Both the position numbers and the translations under genes were made by a program. DNA of 64,000 bases from Ignelater luminosus (taxonomy: Eukaryota; Arthropoda; Insecta; Coleoptera; Elateridae), in assembly GCA_011009095.1 (NCBI GenBank), contig VTPC01090562.1, positions 124,001 to 188,000 on the forward strand. Direction: 5' to 3'. The notes beneath the pieces are model-generated. The model made no database searches. It worked only from the letters and a program-made list of their open reading frames with translations, and had not been told where the DNA came from. This document shows positions 35,660-47,457 of the stretch, one piece after another (the stretch's first letter is position 1; each line of letters begins with the position of its first letter).

Positions 35660-37534
35660 AAAAAAAACAACACTGTTAACAGGCAAATGTGTTTTACTTT
35701 GCTTTAATCTGCACTTAATACATTACATTCACGTACAATAAATACATTTTTGATTGAAAATCAGAATATCTAGGAAGAAATAATGCAAATTTAACAAAAC
35801 GATGTAGCGGAATTGTGTTTATTTTTGACTACATGTTACGTAAGTTTTTGGCATGTAACAAAAAAAAAATGTTTTCAGTTGGAGCACCATTTTATATGTA
35901 ATGAAAAGGAATCAAAATTAGATGTAATTGGTAGCATCTAACCTAATCCCATTGTTGACATTTAATATTTTATGTAATTAAAACTTTCTAAATAAACAGT
36001 GATGAGTTTTAACAATGAATCTTTTTATTAAATCTGTTGGAAAAAAATTAAAAGCGGGCACCTACAATACTGGAAGTGAATGATGAGGTTAAAATGGTGG
36101 GCGTGGTTTGAGGATAATGTAACCCTAAAAGTCCCTACACACGTGCAGTATCGCCGACGCATAAATTGTAACGAATCGCTCTTTTCTCCCCGAAAAGTCG
36201 CCGTTTTATGCCCCTGCTAATTGTGGTACATTGCTAAAGTCTACATAATGAAAAAGCATTTTACTAAAAAATTGTTAATTACAGTTTGAAGAATTAAGGG
36301 TATTGTGGGAAATTGCAATTGCAAATATTTTACTATTTAACATTTCAATATTAATTGAAAGTATGCAATGCAATTTAACATTATCTTTTTTGAATGTTAT
36401 GAATTAGCTGTAACCCTGTAACATAGTAAACAAATATAAAATATTAGAAGACATAATAACTAATATTTTACCATAAATAATTCATCCTACGCGAAACCCA
36501 TCGTGTTATTACGCCACTTAGAAAGCGGAAACATTTATTTTGCCATAAGTAAGAACCATCGCGGACGAGTTAAATTCTGTTTAATGCTTCTTCCTCCCTA
36601 CTGTCTATTCTATAAGGTTTCAACAAACTCAATTCCCTGAAGATATGCCATAAAACGAGTTTCCGAACAATTTGTAAAATGAATCAATTTTGATTTTGAT
36701 AAAGATCAATATTGATAATAAAATTCATATCTTTTTCCTAATTTGAAAATTCAAAAATCAGTTCCTCAAAAAAGAATCCACAGATTTTGAGAAAATTCAG
36801 GTGGTGGTACATGTAGATGATAATAAAACCTTTTAAACATTTGTCACTCTACCCACTATGTTATTTAAGGTTTTTAAGAAGGTTGTTGAACGTACAGAGG
36901 TGGAGTTTTATTTTATCAAAATACCTAGAGCTTCCACAAAATCAAAACTGACTTGATTTGCAAATTTTTCGAAAGTCAATTTTCTGTGGAGCTTTAGGGA
37001 GGGGATAAGTTTCTGTTGAAATACAATGTAATTCTAATTAGTATACTATTTGTGTTCTAATTTATTAAGTTTATTATACTAATAATCTCACTTTCGTTAC
37101 TTTTAGAATTTTGTCCACCAAAAATTGTAGTTTGAACCACTGTATGCCCTGGCCAAACGGCTTGATTTTTGAAACGCTATATAAACAGCTACATGTTTTA
37201 TTTGAAGCAAAATCCCCAAAAAATTATCTTAAGGTGAAAAATAGAAATATATGAGAAATATAAACTATTTTCCAAATTTTATTTATAATATGATAAATGG
37301 AAGAGAACGTTCTTAATTTATCCTAATGATATCAAGATTTCTGAATATTTCTTGACTACACCCATTTAAAATGCTACTTCTTTTCTGGGTATACCTAGAA
37401 TCTAGTTACAAAAAGCTACTATAGTTAGTAGTTTCCAAATCTCGTGACACGCGACCTTCGATGCGCAGAAGACAAATCTTAGCCCACTGTTCAAGCTAAA
37501 AACGTTGTTAATTGTTATGCGTCATTCTTAAGGC
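35660..37534. other. Intergenic DNA between 4EHP and the Tc1 insertion
   Basis: AT-rich with short GC-richer patches (36115-36220). No gene or RNA was recognised. It includes the 3' flank of 4EHP after the poly(A) signal. Confidence 0.45.
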
Positions 37535-37612
37535 CGTTTTACCATAGTATGGTTTTACATTATACTTTTTTCGGCTAAACTAGTTACTACACTATATTAC
37601 TATATTGAACTT

Positions 37613-37722
37613 AAATTTCCCGCCTCTGTTTAGGAGATTTTAAAGGTAGCAGCCAAAGTTGTTGCCAATGACACCAACATTATATTATAAATACATAAAA
37701 AATTTCGATTTCAGAAATCAAG
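37613..37722 (+). repeat. Left copy of a direct repeat around the Tc1 element
   Basis: About 110 bp starting AAATTTCCCGC and running through TTTAGGAGATTTTAAAGGTA to the ATTTCGATTT block. A copy in the same orientation lies at 39611-39717, on the other side of the Tc1 element. The two differ at scattered positions. It is too long and too far from the element ends to be a target duplication. Confidence 0.7.
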
Positions 37723-37919
37723 AGCGCGTCAAAGTTATTAGATATAAAATGTTGGTACCCCTGAAAATTGCTCTAATGCGCAGGTCTAGTATACAAACTT
37801 GGCTGAAAAATAGGGCAGGGCCTAGTTTTAAATCTAGAATCTAGCATGAAAACTTGGAAGCAATTGTTCTGATTTACATTATCCAAGTCGAGCTAGTTTT
37901 GAATTTAGACAAAGTTCTA

Positions 37920-39578
37920 CGAGCCCAGGCTCATAATAGTTCGGCCGGCACACATTTTTGTATAGGTGCTTTAATATAATGCGAAATATATACAAATGTT
38001 GGAAAATTTCAACAAAACTATTACAACTACAATAAAATATAGACTTTTAACTTATAAAAATTGAAAATTATATTTAATTTACAAAACGGATAATCTTTGT
38101 GTAACAAACATCATGACTCAGTTGACGGCTCATAATAGTTCGGCCGCTTATCATAATTGCCATGAAATCAAGCCCGTTAGTAAAAACAAAACACTGATTG
38201 AACAAATCAAGAACGCAGCCGTCAGTATTAATTATTATTCATTTTTAAAGCATAATGCCTCGTGGTAAGGCTTTAGGTAACGATTTGCGCTTGTCAATTA
38301 TTAATGCCTATAAAAAAGGCATTTCAGTACGTCGCATTTCAGTTTCGCATTCAGTGCCGCGTTCTACTGTTCGAGATATTATCAATTTGTATAAATCAAC
38401 TGGTGGAGTTGACCAAAAAACCAAAACCGGCCGACCATCTACAATTACAGAAGCAAATAGGAGAGCTTTACGTAGGATTGTAAAAACAAATTGACGGTCC
38501 AATACTAAAGAACTGATTGTTTTGTGGAGGGAAAGTATAGGCAAGGACATTTCGTTGACTACAACAAAGAGAGCTATCAGAAAAATAGGATACAAATTCT
38601 ATAAGGTAACAATTATCCTTTTTTTTTTTTGGGTAAAAATTGTTGGTAACTTATGTTCTTTTTCTGACAGGGAAAAGAAAAGCCATTATTGACGACATTA
38701 CAAAAAAATTTAATAGGCTGAAATGGGCTAGAGAACACCAAAATTGGTCTCAAAAACAATGGGGAAGTATAATTTGGAGTGATGAGTCCAAATTTGATGT
38801 TTGCATAGGTGATTCTCGCAAAAGAGTGTTGCGGACATCTTCTGAGGCATATCATAATGATTGTCTAATAAGAAAAGTAAAGTTTCCAGCATCAGTCATG
38901 ATATGGGGTTGCATGTCCGCAAAAGGTGTACGTAAATTACATTTTATCGATGAAACAGTTAATGCACAGAAATACAAAGAGATTCTGGAAGAAAGCTTTT
39001 TACCATCAATTGTACAATGTGCAACGAATGACGGTGACTTTATGTTTCAACAGGATGGTGCATCGTGCCATACGGCAAAAATTACTCATACGTGGTTCCA
39101 GGACCACAACATTCCACTACTAAAATGGACGTCTTTCAGTCCAGACTTGTCTCCAATCGAGACACTTTGGCATAACATGAAGAAACAATTACGGAAAAAT
39201 CCAGCACGTACAGTATCTGAATTAAGAGCTACCTTGCAGAACATATGGGATAATATTTCACCAGAAGAGTGTGCAAGACTTGTGGAAACAATGCCTAGCA
39301 GAATTAAGGCGGTTATTGATAATAAAGGCGACGTAATCCAATATTAAAATCTGGCCGAACTATTACGACCCATGAGTTGAGCCACATTCTTTGTTATACA
39401 AAGATTATCCGATACGTAAATTAAATATAATTTTCAATTTTTATAAGTTAAATGTCTATATTTTACTGTAGTTGTAATAGTTTTGTTGAAATTTTTCACC
39501 ATTTGTATAGATTTCGCATTATATTAAAGCACTTATCCAAAAATGTGTACCGGCCGAACTATTATGAGCCTGGGCTCG
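37920..39578 (+). mobile_element. Tc1-type transposon with IR/DR ends
   Basis: The element is 1659 bp, bounded by TA at 37918-37919 and 39579-39580. The terminal inverted repeats are about 228 bp long. Each contains two direct copies of a GCTCATAATAGTTCGGCCG motif: an outer one at 37929-37947 and an inner one at 38128-38146. Mirrored copies on the right lie at 39353-39370 and 39551-39569. Long inverted repeats with paired direct repeats are the IR/DR layout of Sleeping-Beauty-like Tc1 elements, where the direct repeats bind transposase. The inside carries a broken transposase gene. The arms are still similar, so the insertion is fairly recent. Confidence 0.9.
38255..39347 (+). pseudogene. Tc1 transposase, disrupted
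   Basis: DDE transposase of the Tc1 family. The N-terminal frame (38255-38494) starts MPRGKALGND and contains a helix-turn-helix region (RISVSHSVPRSTVRDI) and a GRPSTIT hinge. It is cut by a TGA at 38492, but the same frame continues with family sequence (RSNTKELIVLW, then AIRKIGYKFYK) to about 38605. A poly-T insertion-like segment and at least one frame change follow. The C-terminal part resumes by 38672 and is open to TAA at 39345. It carries the first Asp in IIWSDESKF, the second in FQQDGASCHTA and the Glu in SPDLSPIETLW. Thirty-four residues separate the last two, giving DD34E. The catalytic half is intact, but the gene cannot make a full protein. Confidence 0.88.
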
Positions 39579-39610
39579 TAGACGAAAAAAGTATAATGTA
39601 AAACGGTTTT

Positions 39611-39717
39611 AAATTTCCCGCTATTTAGGAGATTTTAAAGGTAGCTGCCAAAGTTGCTGCCGATGTCGCCAACACTATATTCTAAATACACAAGAAATTT
39701 CGATTTTAGAGATCAAG
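39611..39717 (+). repeat. Right copy of the direct repeat around the Tc1 element
   Basis: This matches 37613-37722 in the same orientation (AAATTTCCCGC, then TTTAGGAGATTTTAAAGGTA, then AAATTTCGATTT). Just left of it, 39583-39604 is a perfect 22-bp inverted copy of 37552-37573. The two observations point to an older repeat into which the Tc1 element jumped. Confidence 0.7.
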
Positions 39718-40019
39718 ATTCACCTTTACGAAGTCAAAGTCATACACGCACTAGGTTTTTTGGAATGCTATACCTTTAAAATCTGTCCGTTGGCGACGCT
39801 GATTCTCGAATGGGTTGGGGGGGAAATAATTCCTGAACAGTTGGCTATTCGTAAAGTTCATTAGAAGAGGATATTCAGGATGTTCTGTCATTTTGTGTGG
39901 TTGCATGTTGCATGTGGAAGTTCCAACCTAACTTAACCAACTTAAGCTTAACTTTTTGTTTTTATTTTTTCCCTTGTAATCTTGCTGTTAATTATTAATA
40001 GCAAGCCAAAAGCGGGAAA
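39718..40019 (+). other. Upstream region of the DDX54 gene
   Basis: About 300 bp between the repeat and the DDX54 start codon. No TATA box stands out. It presumably holds the promoter and 5' UTR, but no specific element can be supported. Confidence 0.4.
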
Positions 40020-43000
40020 ATGTTAGAATTACCTGGATTTGGAGAGCCAGCTGAAGGGGAAGATGATTCGCAGAAGAAAGTAGTAAAGCCATCAAAGAAA
40101 AGCGGTGGGTTTCAATCAATGGGTCTTAGCTTCACTGTATTAAAAGGAATAACTAAAAGAGGCTACAAGATCCCAACTCCAATACAGCGTAAAGTACGTT
40201 TCTAGCCCTGTGTGAGATATTGTATTTTTATTTTTGCATAATATTCGTAGACTATACCCATTGCACTTGAAAGCAGAGATGTTGTTGCTATGGCGAGAAC
40301 TGGCAGTGGTAAAACTGCATGCTTCCTAATTCCTCTCTTTGAAAAATTAAAATTGCGAAGTGCAAAAGCTGGGGCTCGTGCGCTTATTTTATCTCCAACG
40401 AGAGAGTTAGCACTTCAGGTTTGTATTAATTTTTTTTTAATAGTTTATTTGAATTGTTAATGTGTACAAAATTTCAGACTTTGAAATTTATTAAAGAACT
40501 TGGCCGATTTACTGATTTGAAATCTGCTGTTATTTTGGGTGGCGATTCGATGGAAAGTCAATTTTCTGTAATTCATGGAAATCCTGATATACTAGTGGCA
40601 ACACCAGGTCGTTTTTTGCATGTATGTATAGAAATGGATCTCAAATTAAGCAGCATTGAGTATGTGGTGTTTGATGAAGCTGATAGATTATTTGAAATGG
40701 GATTTGGAGAACAGCTAAACAATATAGTGCAAAGATTACCAGATGTCCGACAGACTTTATTGTTTTCTGCAACACTGCCAAAAGTGTTGGTGGAATTTGC
40801 TAAAGCTGGTTTGGATAATCCTGTATTGATTAGGTATTCCACTATTACTTATTATTTTTATTTTTATATCAACCTGATATAAATTCTTATATTTTAGGTT
40901 AGATGTGGAATCAAAATTACCTTCAGAATTAGAACTCGTTTTTATAACAGTAAGACCAGAAGAACAAGTAGCTGCCCTTCTAGTACTTCTAAAATCACAT
41001 ATTGATTTAAATCAACAAACTGTTGTTTTTGCTGCAACAAAACATCATGTGGAATATTTGCATATGGTAATGAAAATTTACAAAATACAAAAATAATACA
41101 TTGTGCCATGGCCAATTTAAAATTTACAGATTCTGGATTATTCTGGTATTACGAATACATATATTTACTCAAATCTTGATCCATCTGCAAGAAAGATCCA
41201 TGCAGCAAAGTTTAGACAAAAGAAAGCATCTGTATTAGTTGTAACTGATGTAGCTGCTCGAGGTTTAGATATACCCCATCTCGATAATGTAATTAATTTT
41301 AATTTCCCAGCAAAATCAAAACTGTTTGTTCATAGAGTAGGTATGTAAATATTCTAAGACTTATCATTACATTTAACTCACTCTTTTATTTGAATGTTTC
41401 ATAAAGGAAGATGTGCTCGTGCTGGTAGATCAGGCACAGCATATTCTTTAATTACTCCAGATGAATATCCATACTTATTAGATCTTCATCTATTTTTGGG
41501 ACGACCTTTATCAATAATAAATCCTGGACAGGATAAAGGAAATGTAGGTCGTATTCCACAATCTCTTCTTGAAGAGCAGCATGGTACACTTCTTACCCTC
41601 CATGAAAATCATATAGATCTGGTATGTAAGGTCACATTTTCTTTTTGTAAAGATTTTTTAATAACTTTGAACTTGAAATTAGGTTAGCATGAGAAAAGTA
41701 TCCGAAAATGCTTATAAACAGTATGTACGTTCAAGACCACTCGCTTCAGCCGATAGCAATCGTAGGATTAAAGAATTACCATTTAATAATTGTGGTATAC
41801 ATCCAGTCTTCAAAGTTAAAGGAGAAATTTTAGAAGAAGAAAGGGAAACATTTCTAGGCCGTATGAAAGATTATCGTCCACAGGGAGTAAGTTAATGAAA
41901 ATTATGTTTACATTAATATTCTGTTTTATTAATTTAGTTTCAATTAATTAATTAGTATTTTACTGTCAAAATAGTAATTGTTGATTTGATGTTTATTATG
42001 GCAAACTAACCTCTAAAGGAGCTCTCACTGTGACCACAGATTAAATAAGAGTCAGATATTTCACTCTCTATACCACCAATGTTCCTATTTTTTTGTCTTT
42101 GCGCATTTGCATTTGCAACTCGGAGAGTTTACCATGCCTACTCTTTTACGCGTGTTTTATGAAAAGTGCCTACCGCGCTGTGCTGCTTGCGCAGTACATG
42201 TCAAAATAGCAAGGGGAGTTGCTTTGAGAGAGAGAGAGAGAGAGCAATAGAATCCACAAATTTGTTGAAGTGAAAAATCTGACTCTTATTTAATCTGTCC
42301 TGTGACTATCAGGAATTCCAACTGTTTATATAGAATTTAATTTTTCATTTTTGTGTATTCTAATTGTAGGATGTGCCTAGCACTACTAATTACTTACTCT
42401 ATCTTATGCTCATCCAATATTTATAGTAACAGAATTTTTCATGTTATTAATTTGTATTTTCTTAGACAATCTTTGAAATATGTGGTAAAAATAAATCGCA
42501 AGATTATTTGACAATGAAAGCAAAAAGAGCGTTTCACAAAGATGTAATAGCCTCTCATCATAATAAACTTGAACAGAAAAAATATGAGAATTTTAATGAA
42601 GAGATTAAAACAGAACTTCCAGAAAGTAATATCGAAGATATAAAGAATACTTTTGATCATATCATTTTACCTAAAAAGCGTAAGATTGATGATTTATACA
42701 AGAAGAAAGTGAAGAAACAGAAAATTAAAGACGAGGAGAATTACATTCCTTATGCAGCGTCTGACAGGCATACAGAAGAAGGGTAATAAAGCTGAATTTA
42801 TAATAAATTAAAACTTGTTATTTTTAAATAATTCCTGCTTTTTTGTCGTAGTTTGGCTATAAATAATTTCCAAAGGGAAGCTTCTAAAGCACAATTAGAT
42901 CTAACAGGCGATTCAACAGATACATTAAGACGAAGTAAGCAACAAATGAAATGGGATAGGAAAAAAAAGAAGATGGTTGCAGTGAATCCAGTATGCATTA

Positions 43001-43428
43001 AAATATAGGTATTTAAGAATTTCTCTAAGTGATTATGTATTTTCTAGGATCCTAAAGCAGGTAAAATAAAGACAGAATCGGGTGCTTGGATTCCTGCTAC
43101 GTATAAAAGTAATCGTTATGCAGAATGGAAGGAACGTACTAAAATAACGGAAAATGCAAACGAAAGTGACGAAGAAGACGGAGAAATTGCTAAAAAAGGT
43201 ACAATTTTAATAAGTTTCAGTGAATGTTACATTAATTTCATAAATATTTTAGAAACAAATAGAAATAGACAAATTTATACACACTGGGCCAAGCATAATG
43301 AGAAAATCAAAAGTAAAAAGCTCAAATCTGAATTGAAAACTACTGAACAAATTTTGAAAAATCGCAAGATCGCTGAGAAGAAAAAGATGAAACAGAACAA
43401 GAGGTTACGAAGAAAAAAGAAGAATTGA
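40020..43428 (+). CDS. DDX54: DEAD-box ATP-dependent RNA helicase DDX54/Dbp10
   Basis: Nucleolar RNA helicase for large ribosomal subunit assembly. Eleven phase-consistent exons: 40020-40193, 40251-40418, 40478-40833, 40898-41066, 41130-41340, 41407-41621, 41683-41886, 42466-42782, 42852-42990, 43048-43198 and 43253-43428, giving 759 residues. The helicase core is complete. A Q-motif region begins at GGFQSMGLS and ends PTPIQ. Walker A is ARTGSGKT (73-80). PTRELALQ follows, then DEAD at 180-183, SAT at 211-213, [12 protein letters not shown] near 327-338, and the arginine-finger motif [13 protein letters not shown] near 358. The Dbp10-type C-terminal region begins around exon 8 ([10 protein letters not shown]), and the end is Lys/Arg-rich ([15 protein letters not shown]), as expected for a nucleolar protein. 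It is slightly shorter than the human protein. ATTAAA lies at 43473. Intron 7 hosts a MITE. Confidence 0.93.
42035..42299. mobile_element. MITE inside DDX54 intron 7
   Basis: The element is 265 bp, with inverted ends ACAGATTAAATAAGAGTCAG and the mirrored CTGACTCTTATTTAATCTGT. CTGTGAC occurs immediately outside both ends (42028-42034 and 42300-42306), consistent with a 7- or 8-bp target duplication. A GA microsatellite lies inside at about 42226-42245. It is GC-richer than its surroundings and non-coding. Confidence 0.75.
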
Positions 43429-44745
43429 TATATCTTTAATTACAGCTTGTTTGTTTGAATTGTAATATAGTTATTAAAGAAAACTAATTGAAATTGTTGA
43501 GAAATATTCTTTAAATAATAATAGGGAAAAGTGAAGACATTCGGTGTCTTCAAAATTATGAAAGGTGACAGGGTTTTTATATTTTCAGGGCAGGGTGTCA
43601 AATAGGTAACAAGTTAAAATTAATTTAAGTAGTAAATTTAATTTTTGTACCTATAAAAAGTGATAGAAGCTGTTAAAGAAGACAATGTAGCAGTGACTCC
43701 TTTAAGAATAATAATGATTGTTAACACAGCACAGCTAGAAGTCGTAACATAATCAAAATTAAGAATGATTGGGTCATTCCATCATTCTGTCAATATGTAG
43801 ATAGTGTTAGTAGGAGCACAAGTAGAAATGTCCCAAGGATATTTAGGATTGTTCAATAATGAACATTTGTTAGCTGGACATGTGACATATGCAAAGGGCT
43901 GGGAACCATAAAAGTTAATTGTTTGGAATTAAATTATTACTGAAATCTAAAGAATTTTTGTGAAAAAAAATAACAAAAATCAAGTCAAATTAGAAAATGT
44001 AAGGTTAACAGCATAATAATAACATGTAATTAAACAGAAAAAAATACGACAAAAAATATTAAAAATAACAAGACATTAAATTAAAATGGAAATTAAGGAC
44101 ACAACAAATGTACAAATCTGCTTTATGCCTTCTTCTCACACTGCAGTCTGCTTCCAAATAGAATTTCTGACTAAAAAACACCAAAGCGTTTTTGAAAATG
44201 AGCTTGTTTAATTCAGTGAGGATTTTGTTGGACATAATAATAATTTGTTACTATCACTATCATTGAATATTACTTCATCGGAAAACAATATATACTTTAA
44301 ATCTTGGTCCACCACAGTTCAATTACTTCTGATTCCTATTCTTCATTGGTTTCTTATTACATATAAATTCTAGTCCCCATAAATTGTCCATGTCCTCATT
44401 TCCTAAAAGCATTGTATGATTGAGCTACCCTAGATCCTCAATGCTAAATCAACCTGTTGCGATTCTTCAAAAATCAAAATCATATCTATCTTCTCAGCAT
44501 TAGAAAACATTTTAGTAATATAATATTTATAAACTGAAACTAAATGCAATCTTCGGCACAACTCACTGATCAGAATTGGAAAATTGACAGTTTAAATTGT
44601 TTTGAATTTTTTTTAATTTACGACAGTCTTGCTTTCAAAATTAATTACTTATGTTTTAATTATCAAAGTTGCATGCAAGTGCAAAATGGGCTGTCTACCT
44701 AGTTGTCTACTTAATTTATTCATACTGTATATTATACAGTATATA
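43429..44745. other. Intergenic DNA after DDX54
   Basis: AT-rich; includes the DDX54 3' UTR (ATTAAA at 43473). No gene or clear repeat was recognised before the Ginger-like element. Confidence 0.5.
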
Positions 44746-46268
44746 TGTTACCGGCAAAGTATATAATTCAGGCATTCTATAGAATGACTAACGATTTCAA
44801 GCAATGTATAAAATCTTTTTTAATTCAAATTTTTCTATATACTTTAGCTAGTCACTTTATAGAATGCCTATAATACATCAGGAAAGGTATGAAATGAAAA
44901 AGATAAATCAAACTCTTATTCGAATTAAAAAAAATATTTTGCTTAAGAAACTAAACAAGAACTTAACAAACATCAAACATGTATTTCTTAAAAATCTATG
45001 GACTTGGGCGTTTTAGAGGTTACATCCTGAGCAGGTTCGTTTTGTGTATTACCTTGATTAGTATTATTGTTAATAACTCTCTCCAAATCTTCATCACTCT
45101 CAAGATTTTGCACAACTTCATTTGGCAATGTAATGCCTACTTTTGTCTTACATCCAAAAAGAGCTTCGTACAGTGTTTGTTTGATCTCAGAACGAAAAGC
45201 TCTATGTTTCATGAGCTGTACAAATTCATTCCAGTGTCCAGTAGTATTATCTTGCAGCCATATGGTCAACATGTTTTTGATACCTTGGTTCTCCCTCTCA
45301 TCACTACCTTGGCTCTGAGAATGCCTTGGCTTGTCCTACACAATAGTTAAGTCATACTGCTTTAAGTTATAAATAATTTGATTCACAAATTCCCTGCCAT
45401 TATCTGATTGGAGTATAGCAGGGGTGCCAAATAGGGTGAAAATATCTAATAAGATGTAAGTAACTTCTTCTGCCCATTTCGATTTATGTTCTTGCAATAC
45501 AATGAATTTAGTCAGGTGGTCTTGGTAAATCAGTATAAAGTTGTATTCATCATCTGGGTGAGACTGAAAGTCGATCAAGTCCACTTGGTAATGGGAATTA
45601 AACTGCAAAGAAGTTATAGGCTTTTTAACACCTTTCTGTTTTTGCTGACATGGTTCACAAAGTTGGATGTATAGTTCTATATCATACTGAGTTAAGTTTT
45701 TATATCGATTTGACAGTTTTTTAATCATGCGGTCTCTTCCCCCATGACCGACAGTAATATGAGCTTGATGTATATCAAATAGTTCACTATCAGAAATGTA
45801 GTAAAGTATGTTGCTCCCAGTTTCTTTAGCAGGAACTATAAGGTTGTATTTCTGATTAATTGTGAGAATTTCATAACGTTTCGGTAACCAATAATCCCTT
45901 GGAACTTTTTTTGAGATCGATTTCGCATTATTAACATCATTAATTAGTACTGTATACTGCTCATCGTCAATATAAACACAATTCTTTGCATATGGATTTT
46001 TTTACTCTTTAATTCTGCATAAAACCTATCTTTCATGAACAAGATTCTTGTTACAAGAACAGCACGTGTGTTGGCATCACAAGCCAGCCAGTACGCACTC
46101 CCACTACTATTTCAAATATATCGTTGCCGTTATTTCATACATTGCCAGTTATTAAATCGGTATTCTATATAATACCCAGGAAATGCATATAATATGATTT
46201 ATTTTATACAATGCCTGATGATTTTAGGAATTCTATACAATGCTGGATTATGTACTTTGCTGCTAACA
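44746..46268 (-). mobile_element. Ginger-like DNA transposon with retroviral-type integrase
   Basis: The element is 1523 bp. Its left end is TGTTACCGGCAAAGTATATA and its right end is the mirrored form finishing TACTTTGCTGCTAACA. TATA is duplicated on both sides (44742-44745 and 46269-46272). Inside each end, further copies of a GGCATTCTATAGAAT-like motif are repeated in both orientations. TGT...ACA termini, a 4-bp duplication and an integrase related to those of LTR retrotransposons, without any other retroelement gene, fit the Ginger class of cut-and-paste transposons. The internal gene is broken. Confidence 0.72.
44988..46036 (-). pseudogene. Integrase-core (Ginger/KRBA2-like) transposase, disrupted
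   Basis: Read on the minus strand from ATG at 46036, the N-terminus (MKDRFYAELKSKK) needs a one-base frame change near 46005. After that, one long frame holds a zinc-finger-type H2C2 region (HQAHITVGH, then LCEPCQQ) and the integrase core. The first Asp is in YQVDLIDF, the second in LQSDNGREF, and the Glu in RHSQSQGSDERENQ, so the DDE triad is kept. One in-frame TAG splits it near 45336. The C-terminal part (KHRAFRSEIK, ALFGCKTKVGI) runs to a stop at 44988. Similar proteins are annotated in insects as KRAB-A domain-containing protein 2-like. Only two lesions are visible, so the loss is not very old. Confidence 0.8.
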
Positions 46269-47035
46269 TATACATTATGTGTGAGAATGAGAAAATAATG
46301 ATTCATAGCAGGTCTTGACTGGGTATTTAAGAATACATCAGAAAAATATGGTGGAATAATCAACAAAGTATTGGCTCAACTGCTTGAAGCATAAATCTGA
46401 ACTTGCTCAAGCACACAAATGCATCACAACGTGTTTTTGCCAACACTACCATATTGGTTTACATCATTCTTAAATGCCTAACTGACAAAATTGATTTCAA
46501 AATATGGCAGCAGGTAGAAGTTACTAAATCCCTTCTTGAGAATTAATTTAAATGTCAGGTTGTTATTTGTATGAGAAAATTCACGAGCAGCCAGTAAGTG
46601 TGGCACTGCCTCATAAACTTTCTGGGTGATCAACAGCAAATGTCAATTTTCATAAATGTAAATGTAGCATATTTAAAAGTGCTTTCTTCAGTGACAACAA
46701 CGCATAATTATAGTAACTATTCATGGACATAACCAATGATTCGAAGCAGGAAATTTAAAATAACAAAATTCAAAATAGTATTAATTTTTGAGGCACCAAG
46801 GTATATGTGTTCTGTGGAGGTACGACCAGTGTTACCAACTGTGCTGTACTAGTTATAGCCTGCTCTGAATTATGTTCTTTAGTTACATATCGACTTTTTG
46901 TTTAGATATTCTGTATTTAAAATAAAATACATGTTCAACAGACTAATTAAAAAAAAATACAAAAAAAAAAGGTTTGAAATGTCAAGAGAACTACATTGAG
47001 GGACTATTACTCTGGGTCCATTTATAACATCACAC

Positions 47036-47173
47036 CAGTGGTAGCCCATTACTTAACTTTAGTGTAGGATGGGACTGCATGGTTGGTTTAAATTGTCAGA
47101 TTGTCAAAAGATAAAGAAATTAACCAATCAGGCAATTCCGGCCTACCCTGAAGTTAGGTCATGGGCTGCCGCT
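47036..47173. repeat. Short inverted-repeat element
   Basis: About 138 bp with imperfect inverted ends of about 30 bp. The left reads AGCCCATTACTTAACTTTAG with GTAGG after it. The right mirrors it as CCTACCCTGAAGTTAGGTCA, then GGGCTGCC. Non-coding MITE-like structure. The target duplication was not resolved. Confidence 0.55.
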
Positions 47174-47457
47174 GCATTACACAAGTTAACAGTGTAGTAT
47201 AGGGAATGAACAATCTTTAAAATACCCTTGGAAACATTCTGAATGTCCTACCAATCTGGAGTGTGATTCTCGAACTTGCGTCAACATACTGCATATGTGA
47301 ATTAACCTAAGATTGCTAACGATTTTCGAAACTGTATCTTCTAATCTCACCCAAATGCTGTCTTTATCATTTGTTTGATGTTCTATTTTTTTATTTGTAT
47401 CTGAACATGGTTGGTGAGCACTATTTTAAAAATTATTAATTTTAGGGCAATTCCTAT

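Noticed and set aside
36045-36125. AAAAGCGGGCA followed by AATGATGAGG, at first sight a second hammerhead
   Set aside because: No CTGATGA core, GAAA or cleavage triplet in register; only a ten-base resemblance to the ribozyme upstream flank.
38790-38812. GATGAGTCCAAATTTGATG, resembling a hammerhead stem II
   Set aside because: It is the transposase codons around the first catalytic Asp; no flanking stem I or GAAA is present.
38308-38855. Minus-strand open frames over the Tc1 transposase
   Set aside because: Shadows of the plus-strand transposase, whose motifs are clear.
44979-45350. 123-codon plus-strand open frame opposite the integrase
   Set aside because: It is the antisense shadow of the integrase C-terminal part.
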